11,462 bases of DNA, taken from an uncultured Oscillibacter sp. GTDB taxonomy: Bacteria; Bacillota; Clostridia; Oscillospirales; Oscillospiraceae. Shown here piece after piece: positions 5,408 to 10,377 of the stretch; position 1 is the stretch's first letter, and each line of letters begins with the position of its first letter. Both the position numbers and the translations under genes were made by a program. Below the pieces are notes generated by a model. That model made no database searches, was not told the origin of the DNA, and was given only the letters and a program-made list of their open reading frames with translations. The stretch is taken from assembly GCA_910588005.1 (NCBI GenBank), contig CAJUQM010000059.1, forward strand, positions 1 through 11,462. The letters run 5' to 3'.

Positions 5408-7503
5408 TTCTTCTTCCCTCCGTTCTTCCCGCTGTTGTCGAACTCCATCTGGAACTTCGCCCGACCGTCCTCCTCGGTGGTGAGCAGGACATCGGCGTTG
5501 TAGGTCTTGCCCGTGCGCTGGCTCACGCAGTCCTTCAGCTTGACGCGCCCGTCCCGCACCAGCTTCTCCGCCATGCCAGCGGTCAGGTGCTTGCCGATCT
5601 TCTTGAAATAGGCGTTGTCCTTCCAGAGGACGAAGCGGCACTCCCGGTTGGAGCAGAACCAGCCCTTGGCGCGCTCCGCCACATCCGCACCGCAGTGGGG
5701 GCAGCTTCCGATCACCTTGTTCCCATTCGCCATATCCATTTTGACTCCTTTCACGGTCTCATAAGTTTTCACAAGGGCAGTGACCATGCCCTCGATCTCA
5801 CGCATGAACGCATCTGGGGCATAGCCGCCCTTTTCGATGCCCAGCAGCTTTTCCTCCCACTCCGCCGTCATGGAGGGGGACTGTATCTGCTCCGGCACTA
5901 CGGCGATCAGGGCGCTGCCCTTGTCCGTAGGCACAAGCACCTTTGTCTTTTTCTCGCCCTTGCGCTCCACAAAGCCTTTCTGCACCAGCTTTTCGATGAT
6001 CCCGGCGCGGGTGGCGGGAGTGCCGATGCCCCTGCGTTCCACCTCGCCCGGCATATCCTCCGCCCCGGCAGTCTCCATGCTTTGCAGGAGCGTGTCCTCG
6101 GTGAACCGCTTGGGCGGGGTCGTTCTGCCCTCTTTCAGCTCCACCCCGGCGAGGGACAGCACCGCGGCCTCCGAAAGTTCGGGGACAGGCGGCGCATCGT
6201 CCCCATCCTTTTCATCCCCAGAGGCGGGGAGGTACGCTTTCCAGCCGGGGTCTGTGACCGTCTTGCCCCTGGCCTTGAACTCATGTCCGGCGCACTCCAG
6301 CACCACCGAGGTCTCCGAATAGCGGCAGGGGTTGCCCACGGCGCAGACCAGGCGCACAGCGATCAGGCCCAGCACCGCCTTTTCCCCGGCGGGCAGTTCC
6401 GCAAGGTCGGCGGACTCCAGCGTCTTTGTGGGGATGATGGCGTGGTGGTCGGTCACTTTCTTGCCGTTGATGACCTGGGCGGCGTTCACGGGGGCGGGGG
6501 CCTCCGGGGAGATGCCGCACTTTTCCTGCACCATCCCCACCAGCCCCGGCAGCATCCCCGCCATGTCCTCGGTGAGGTATCTGCTGTCCGTCCGGGGATA
6601 GGTGACGAGTTTCTTCTCGTAAAGGCTCTGGGTGTAGTCCAAGGTCTGTTTTGCCGTGAACCCCAGCTGGCGGTTGGCGTCCCGCTGGAGGGAGGTCAGG
6701 TCATAGAGCGCCGGGGGCTTCTCGGCCTTGTCTTTGCGCTCCACGCTTTTCACAGCGGCCGTCCCGGCGGCGCGGCACTCCCCGGCAATCTTCTCCGCCT
6801 CGGTTTTCTCTTTCATGCGCCCTCCATTCGCCACAAAGCCCTCCGGCGCAAGCTGGACGGTGTAGAACGGCTCGGACTGGAAATCCCGGATCGCCGCCTC
6901 CCGCCCGCAGACCATCGCCAGCGTGGGCGTCATCACCCGCCCCACATTGAGGGTGGGGCCGTACTTGCATGAAAAAAGCCGGGTGGCGTTGATGCCGACG
7001 ATCCAGTCGGCGCGCTCCCGGCACAGGGCAGCCTCATACAAGGCGTCGTATTCAGTTCCCGGTCTCAGGCTGGCAAAGCCCTCCCGGATGGCGGCGTCCT
7101 CCATCGAGGAAATCCAGAGCCGCTCAAAGGGCTTTTTGCACCCCGCCTGATGGTAGACCAGGCGGAAGATCAGCTCGCCCTCCCGTCCGGCGTCGGTGGC
7201 CTCCACGATGGAGGTGACGTCCTCCCGTTTCATCAGTTCCTTCAAAATCTGGAACTGCTTTTTGGTGGAGGCGGACACCTGATACCGCCACTTCTCCGGC
7301 AGGATGGGCAGGTCCTCCAGCCGCCACTTGGCGTAGGTCTCGCCGTAAGCCTCCGGCTGGGCCAGCTCCACCAGATGGCCGACACACCAGCTCACGATGA
7401 ACCCTGCGCCCTCCAGGTAGCCGTCACACCGCTTGACAGCGCCCAGCACTTTGCCCACGCTCTGCGCCACCGAGGGCTTCTCGCAGATCACGAGTTTACT
7501 CAT
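5404..7503 (-). CDS. topB: DNA topoisomerase III (type IA)
   Basis: A 699-residue type IA topoisomerase that passes single strands through a transient 5'-phosphotyrosine break. The N-terminal Toprim domain starts SKLVICEKPSVAQSVGKVLG and has EATDAGREGELIF at 101-113 (metal-binding acidic residues). The DNA-binding region carries NVGRVMTPTLAMV at 186-198. The catalytic tyrosine is Tyr302 in VTYPRTDSRYL. RRGIGTPATRAGIIEKLVQK (490-509) is typical of the family. The C-terminus adds a four-cysteine zinc-ribbon-like motif (CPHC at 601-604; CSNREC at 617-622) and a further domain to residue 699. Length is normal for ICE-borne TopoIII. AAGGAG lies about 10 nt before the ATG at 7503. It overlaps the methyltransferase start by 4 bp and heads the left operon. 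It likely resolves DNA topology during transfer or replication of the element. A terminator lies just upstream. Confidence 0.95.
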   Translation of the reverse strand: MSKLVICEKPSVAQSVGKVLGAVKRCDGYLEGAGFIVSWCVGHLVELAQPEAYGETYAKWRLEDLPILPEKWRYQVSASTKKQFQILKELMKREDVTSIVEATDAGREGELIFRLVYHQAGCKKPFERLWISSMEDAAIREGFASLRPGTEYDALYEAALCRERADWIVGINATRLFSCKYGPTLNVGRVMTPTLAMVCGREAAIRDFQSEPFYTVQLAPEGFVANGGRMKEKTEAEKIAGECRAAGTAAVKSVERKDKAEKPPALYDLTSLQRDANRQLGFTAKQTLDYTQSLYEKKLVTYPRTDSRYLTEDMAGMLPGLVGMVQEKCGISPEAPAPVNAAQVINGKKVTDHHAIIPTKTLESADLAELPAGEKAVLGLIAVRLVCAVGNPCRYSETSVVLECAGHEFKARGKTVTDPGWKAYLPASGDEKDGDDAPPVPELSEAAVLSLAGVELKEGRTTPPKRFTEDTLLQSMETAGAEDMPGEVERRGIGTPATRAGIIEKLVQKGFVERKGEKKTKVLVPTDKGSALIAVVPEQIQSPSMTAEWEEKLLGIEKGGYAPDAFMREIEGMVTALVKTYETVKGVKMDMANGNKVIGSCPHCGADVAERAKGWFCSNRECRFVLWKDNAYFKKIGKHLTAGMAEKLVRDGRVKLKDCVSQRTGKTYNADVLLTTEEDGRAKFQMEFDNSGKNGGKKN
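5416..5421 (-). promoter_or_regulatory. Ribosome binding site deciding the methyltransferase TTG start
   Basis: GGAGGG on the minus strand lies 8 nt upstream of the TTG at 5407, inside the last codons of topB. With the TTGA stop/start overlap it indicates coupled translation and fixes the start immediately before motif I. Confidence 0.75.
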
Positions 7504-7533
7504 AGGCAGTCGCTCCTTTCTTGTTTTTGGGGT

Positions 7534-7566
7534 AAAAAAATAGCGGCCTGCCCAAGCAGACCGCTA
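7534..7566 (-). terminator. Rho-independent terminator after the DUF2975/XRE cassette
   Basis: On the minus strand a hairpin (TAGCGG, one mismatch, CTGC, loop TTGG, GCAG, mismatch, CCGCTA; 7541-7566) is followed at once by seven T residues (7540-7534). It lies 38 bp after the stop of the XRE gene and about 30 bp before the topB start codon. It should end cassette transcripts before topB. A weak 5-bp hairpin (TATGT/ACATA) precedes it. Confidence 0.85.
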
Positions 7567-7604
7567 TGTAAAAACATATATTTTGTCCTAATAAGACGAT
7601 ATTT

Positions 7605-7820
7605 CTAATCTTGATCTTGCTCCTCAACGTATTCGAGAATATCCCCAGGCTGACAGTGCAGAACCTTACAAATAGCGTCTAATGTACTAAATCGAACAGC
7701 TTTTACTTTTCCCGTTTTCAGGTAAGAAAGATTAACATTGGATATACCAACCTGCGCCGCTAAGTCATTCAGCCGCATTTTTCTGTCTGCCAAAACTCTA
7801 TCAAGCCGAATGATAATCAT
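7605..7820 (-). CDS. YozG-like XRE-family transcriptional regulator
   Basis: A 71-residue single-domain Cro/C1-type helix-turn-helix protein, MIIIRLDRVLADRKM at the start and GDILEYVEEQDQD at the end. The helix-turn-helix spans residues about 5-60: LNDLAAQVGISNVNLSYLKT is the turn and recognition region, and FSTLDAICKVLHCQPGDILE is the closing helix typical of this compact family. Its ATG overlaps the stop of the DUF2975 gene as ATGA, so the two are co-translated. Small XRE regulators of this kind are commonly paired with DUF2975 membrane proteins in Firmicutes, where the regulator is thought to control its own operon. The palindrome upstream of the cassette promoter is a candidate binding site. 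Local base composition is visibly richer in A+T than the flanking backbone. A terminator follows 38 bp downstream. Confidence 0.9.
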   Translation of the reverse strand: MIIIRLDRVLADRKMRLNDLAAQVGISNVNLSYLKTGKVKAVRFSTLDAICKVLHCQPGDILEYVEEQDQD

Positions 7821-8443
7821 AACGTGTGATCCACCTCATCCTGCAAGTGTACTCCGTAATGGATGATGTACGCAGCCACGATAAAGGCGATGCTGGGGAA
7901 AAGTATATTGAACATAGTCCGCCCTGTGGAAATGGATACTTGGCAGTTAGTCACAAGATTAGTGAGCCAGCAAATCAGCAATTTAATAAACGGAACGAAA
8001 ACAGCTACAAAAAATTGGAGTAATCCATAATAAAGAAGATAGGCGGCATTTTGTTCCGTAAAAATTTGCCCTTTTCTTATGTTGGCAAATACGCGGCTTA
8101 AAAACCAGTAAGCAAAAATCATTGGAACTATATTAACTGCATACATCAACGAAAGGCCAATGTGAACAGCCAGGTCAATCTGGTCATTATCATTTGTCCG
8201 TACATGAATATCATCGCCTGAGTGTACAATCATAGTCCGGGAATGCGGTGCATGATTTTCTTCCGCATAAATGGCACGCTCAAAGGTTCCTGTCTTTGTA
8301 TGCAGGAAAAAAGTTTGCCGCCCCATAAAACTAAGAGCGAGACAAAGGGCATAGAAAACAATCACAAAATAGCAGACATACTTCATAAAGTTAGATGCGG
8401 GTTTGGCAAATTGTTCCGTAGAAAATTTTTGAATGAACTTCAT
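7817..8443 (-). CDS. DUF2975 family membrane protein
   Basis: A 208-residue integral membrane protein of unknown function. Four hydrophobic segments are visible at about 20-40, 91-115, 136-163 and 176-197. A polar loop (about 41-90, TFERAIYAEENHAPHSRTMI and following) lies between the first two and is probably external. The DUF2975 signature is FLSRVFANIRKGQIFTEQNA at 114-133, just after the second segment. The ATG at 8443 has GAGGTGAT about 7 nt upstream and a near-consensus promoter about 20 bp before that. It is followed by the XRE gene in ATGA overlap. A role in sensing membrane or envelope state and passing this to the coupled regulator is plausible but inferred. AT-rich codon use differs from the GC-rich ICE genes on both sides, suggesting separate acquisition. 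Confidence 0.88.
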   Translation of the reverse strand: MKFIQKFSTEQFAKPASNFMKYVCYFVIVFYALCLALSFMGRQTFFLHTKTGTFERAIYAEENHAPHSRTMIVHSGDDIHVRTNDNDQIDLAVHIGLSLMYAVNIVPMIFAYWFLSRVFANIRKGQIFTEQNAAYLLYYGLLQFFVAVFVPFIKLLICWLTNLVTNCQVSISTGRTMFNILFPSIAFIVAAYIIHYGVHLQDEVDHTL

Positions 8444-8462
8444 AATTTATCACCTCGCCCCT

Positions 8463-8491
8463 ATGATAACAGGAAGTTTCGCATTTGTCAA
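8463..8491 (-). promoter_or_regulatory. Sigma-A-type promoter of the DUF2975/XRE cassette
   Basis: On the minus strand a perfect -35 TTGACA (8491-8486) and a -10 TATCAT (8468-8463) are separated by exactly 17 bp. The -10 ends about 20 bp before the DUF2975 start codon. This is the clearest promoter in the window. Confidence 0.88.
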
Positions 8492-8498
8492 TAGATTT

Positions 8499-8515
8499 TT
8501 AATGTTAATCATTAA
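8499..8515. promoter_or_regulatory. Palindrome upstream of the cassette promoter, candidate operator
   Basis: TTAATG and CATTAA form a perfect 6-bp inverted repeat around a 5-bp TTAAT centre. It lies 7 bp upstream of the -35 box. The position suits an activator or autoregulator such as the YozG-like protein encoded by the same operon. The region is AT-rich, so a chance palindrome cannot be excluded. Confidence 0.45.
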
Positions 8516-8563
8516 ATTATTATTGTTACTTCTTGTGCGGGGCTTTGCGTTGAAAAGGCATTG

Positions 8564-9058
8564 CTATGGTTTTAGCGGCCACAGATAGCGAATAGCACAG
8601 CTGCCCCTTTTCTCCGCATATCTGACCGTGTTCCGGGTGCCGCCGCTTGCCCCGGTGTAGGCGGCGATCAGCAAGGAGGAGTGGTCTACCATATACTCGT
8701 TCCGGCGCTGGTACGCAGACCGGGAGCCGGCCTCGCAGACATACACAACGGAATCCGCAGACTGTGTGACCTTGAGGAAACGCTCCGTCCAGCCGCCTCC
8801 CCAATGCAGGCCGAACCCCTGAAAGGGGACGGCGCAGACCAGTTTGATGCCCTTTGTGGACTGCCGGTGCCGCAGTACCAGCTCCGCCGCCCAGAGATCG
8901 ACCCCCTTTGATACCCCTGAGATAAATGTGGTGTACCCATCCCGCAGGGCGTCGCATATCGCCGCATCCAGCAGACTAATGACAACATCCTCCGGCGCGC
9001 CCAGTTTCTCCGGCCGATGCCCGGTGAAACAGCAGCAGTATCTCTTATCTTCCAGCAT
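8564..9058 (-). CDS. SLOG-fold (YpsA/DUF1273-like) protein
   Basis: A 164-residue soluble protein of the SLOG superfamily, Rossmann-like proteins that include DprA, LOG and YpsA and are proposed to bind or process nucleotide-derived ligands. Motifs: CCCFTGHRPEKLG near the N-terminus, YTTFISGVSKGVDLWAAELV in the first third, and NEYMVDHSSLLIAAYTGASG then GTRNTVRYAEKRG near the end, giving the GG[TS]R-type phosphate loop. Three tandem ATGs (9064, 9061, 9058) follow AGGGG. I chose 9058 because it has the best spacing (6 nt); a GTG at 9085 would sit almost on the predicted transcription start. An extended -10 promoter lies 32 bp upstream. It diverges from an XRE regulator at 9197, which probably represses it. 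The physiological role is unknown; SLOG domains act in nucleotide signalling and in some anti-phage systems. Confidence 0.85.
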   Translation of the reverse strand: MLEDKRYCCCFTGHRPEKLGAPEDVVISLLDAAICDALRDGYTTFISGVSKGVDLWAAELVLRHRQSTKGIKLVCAVPFQGFGLHWGGGWTERFLKVTQSADSVVYVCEAGSRSAYQRRNEYMVDHSSLLIAAYTGASGGTRNTVRYAEKRGSCAIRYLWPLKP

Positions 9059-9089
9059 CATCATCCCCTGTCTAAAGTAGTACACCGAG

Positions 9090-9098
9090 ATTATAGCA
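9090..9098 (-). promoter_or_regulatory. Extended -10 promoter of the SLOG gene
   Basis: TGCTATAAT on the minus strand is a perfect -10 hexamer with the TGN extension. The hexamer 17 bp upstream is TAGCAA, a poor -35, as is usual when the extended -10 is present. The predicted start of transcription falls near 9085-9083, giving a leader of about 25 nt before the ATG cluster. Confidence 0.75.
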
Positions 9099-9101
9099 TG
9101 A

Positions 9102-9114
9102 AATACGGTGTATT
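9102..9114. promoter_or_regulatory. Inverted repeat in the SLOG promoter spacer, candidate operator
   Basis: AATAC-GGT-GTATT is a perfect 5-bp inverted repeat lying between the -10 and the -35 position of the SLOG promoter. A bound repressor there would block the polymerase. On the minus strand it reads AATACACCG, matching other YACACY half-sites in this intergenic region. Confidence 0.5.
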
Positions 9115-9166
9115 GCTACTCCTTATAACACCAACTTGTCCATATTCATGCCGCCAGAAAACGGGG

Positions 9167-9192
9167 TTACACTACTTGTAAAGGTGGTGTAA
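9167..9192. promoter_or_regulatory. Inverted repeat over the regulator's ribosome binding site
   Basis: TTACACTAC (9167-9175) and GTGGTGTAA (9184-9192) are inverted repeats matching at 8 of 9 positions, with an 8-bp spacer. They cover the AAAGGTGG ribosome binding site and end 4 bp before the regulator's ATG. This suits negative autoregulation by the XRE protein at the DNA level, or an RNA hairpin that limits its translation. Confidence 0.5.
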
Positions 9193-9196
9193 TGCT

Positions 9197-9529
9197 ATGC
9201 CAAGACCGTTAAAGGACATCAATGTTGAAGTCGGCGCGAGGATCAGCCAAAAGCGGAAAGCCCAGAACCTGACCCGCGAGGGGCTGGCCGAGTTATCTGG
9301 ATACAGCGCGAACTTTATCCAGGAAGTGGAGCGGGGCAGGTCCGGGCTGTCCTCAGAGTCCATGCGCGCCTTTTCCGTTGCGCTCAAGACCTCATCCGAC
9401 AGCCTGCTGTTTGGGGACAGGCCGGATGATTATTCCCATATCGTCAGGCTGCTGGCCTCCGTCCCGCCGGAAAAGCGGAGGCGCATCATTCGGATCATCG
9501 AAGAAGCGGTGGAGTGTGCCAAACAGTGA
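9197..9529 (+). CDS. XRE-family transcriptional regulator, divergent from SLOG gene
   Basis: A 110-residue DNA-binding protein and the only supported plus-strand gene here. The Cro/C1-type helix-turn-helix covers residues about 12-66: VGARISQKRKAQNLTREGLA is followed by ELSGYSANFIQEVERGRSGL, where the recognition helix lies. The C-terminal part (DYSHIVRLLASVPPEKRRRI and IRIIEEAVECAKQ, about 79-110) is helical and probably dimerises. AAAGGTGG lies about 9 nt before the ATG at 9197; a second ATG at 9192 is out of frame. A possible TATAAC -10 occurs at 9124-9129, without a convincing -35. The gene is divergent from the SLOG gene and convergent with the sortase gene, whose stop lies 11 bp from its own; I see no terminator in between. 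It probably represses the SLOG promoter and itself through the YACACY repeats. Known ligand: none. Confidence 0.88.
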   Translation: MPRPLKDINVEVGARISQKRKAQNLTREGLAELSGYSANFIQEVERGRSGLSSESMRAFSVALKTSSDSLLFGDRPDDYSHIVRLLASVPPEKRRRIIRIIEEAVECAKQ

Positions 9530-9540
9530 CCGCAGTTCTT

Positions 9541-10314
9541 TTACACTTGTTTCCTGACCGCCTGGACGACCCAGCGGGTATCGCTGCCGCTCCCGGAGCA
9601 GGTGGAGAGGGTGATGATCTTGTCCTCCGCCGTGGGTGTGATGCCCGTGTCAATGGCGGACCGCTCCAAGCCGTACTGGATGAACGCCTGTCTTTCCTCC
9701 GGGCTTGAAAGCCCCTGCTGGTAGACGGGCGCTGTCAGCGCCGTCTCGTAGGCGGCATAGATGTCATACTGCCATACGCCGTCCTCATTGGAGATGGTAA
9801 CGCTGGGGTTTTCCTGCCAGAAAGCGGCGTCCTTGTAGTGCTTCAAGCCGCCAAACATGGTCCCGTCCCGCATCCTGTGGCCGTAGACCAGCGTATGGGA
9901 CCCGTCCAGGCTGGCGCTTGCCCGGTAGTCCAGGAAGATGGCCCCCGCCGCGTTCTCCTCGCCGTTCCAGGCGTGGGACAGGTAATAGGCGTTATCTTCC
10001 CCTTGCAGGAGCGGATAGGAAAGGAGGCCGGGGACCTCGATCCAGCCCACCACATCGGCGTTGGCCTCCCGCAGTGGGGAGAGGTCCATGCCAGCGGGGG
10101 CATCATCCCCGGCATCCGTTTCGGGCAGGACTTCCAGCGGCGCAGGGGCGGGGGACGGCTCCGCCGCATGGGAAACATCCGCCAGCCGTGCCGCCTCCCG
10201 GTAAAGCTGGCCCGCCCTCTGGCTGTCCATGTGGTGCAGATAGAGAAAGGCCAGACACATAGAAAGCATCAGGAGAAACAGGAACTCGAAAAAACGCCGT
10301 GGGTCAATACGCAC
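9541..10314 (-). CDS. Class B sortase
   Basis: A 257-residue membrane-anchored transpeptidase that cuts a sorting signal and joins the protein to peptidoglycan. It has an N-terminal signal-anchor (FFEFLFLLMLSMCLAFLYL, residues 8-26) and a Pro/Ala linker to about residue 75. The catalytic domain carries YGHRMRDGTMFGGL (His146), TLSTCSGSGSDTRWVVQAV (Cys239, Arg247) and the WIEVPG.LSYPLLQ stretch usual in class B enzymes. GTG at 10314 is chosen because GGAGGTGA sits 7 nt upstream; the upstream in-frame ATG (10368) lies inside the terminator hairpin. The gene follows its likely substrate, the VPQTG surface protein, with a hairpin terminator in between. The class call rests on the TLSTC/YGHR.....MF pattern and length. 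Confidence 0.92.
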   Translation of the reverse strand: MRIDPRRFFEFLFLLMLSMCLAFLYLHHMDSQRAGQLYREAARLADVSHAAEPSPAPAPLEVLPETDAGDDAPAGMDLSPLREANADVVGWIEVPGLLSYPLLQGEDNAYYLSHAWNGEENAAGAIFLDYRASASLDGSHTLVYGHRMRDGTMFGGLKHYKDAAFWQENPSVTISNEDGVWQYDIYAAYETALTAPVYQQGLSSPEERQAFIQYGLERSAIDTGITPTAEDKIITLSTCSGSGSDTRWVVQAVRKQV

Positions 10315-10321
10315 AGCCTCA

Positions 10322-10326
10322 CCTCC
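10322..10326 (-). promoter_or_regulatory. Ribosome binding site deciding the sortase GTG start
   Basis: GGAGG on the minus strand lies 7 nt before the GTG at 10314 and begins only 3 nt after the terminator's T run. Ribosome loading would therefore compete with hairpin-dependent termination or RNA folding at this spot. Confidence 0.75.
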
Positions 10327-10329
10327 TCT

Positions 10330-10370
10330 AAAAAGGGGCGTGGGGCTGGTTCCATTTCCCAGCCCCACGC
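10330..10370 (-). terminator. Hairpin terminator between surface-protein gene and sortase gene
   Basis: A perfect 12-bp GC-rich stem (GCGTGGGGCTGG at 10338-10349, complement at 10359-10370) has a 9-nt loop. On the minus strand it is followed by CCC and then five T residues (10334-10330). It lies 7 bp after the surface-protein stop codon. The three C residues between stem and T run suggest it may be incomplete as a terminator, allowing some read-through into the sortase gene. Confidence 0.85.
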
Positions 10371-10377
10371 TCTGTCA

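Noticed and set aside
3926..5503. Plus-strand 525-codon open frame opposite the methyltransferase gene
   Set aside because: It is the antisense of a gene with all C5-methyltransferase motifs, has no recognisable domain, and long antisense frames are expected in GC-rich DNA.
5587..6972. Plus-strand 461-codon open frame opposite topB
   Set aside because: Antisense to a clear topoisomerase III; low-complexity Ala/Gly/Arg/His-rich translation without a domain.
7584..7612. Possible plus-strand promoter (TTGTCC, 17 bp, TAATCT)
   Set aside because: It would transcribe antisense into the XRE gene; the match is modest and occurs in AT-rich sequence where chance hits are common.
7605..8443. DUF2975/XRE pair as a toxin-antitoxin system
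   Set aside because: The order and overlap are compatible, but the four-segment DUF2975 protein is much larger than membrane toxins of such systems, and the pair is a known type of regulator plus membrane protein.
8526..8957. Minus-strand 143-codon frame overlapping the SLOG gene
   Set aside because: It lies in another frame of the SLOG gene, which has intact family motifs, a promoter and a ribosome binding site.
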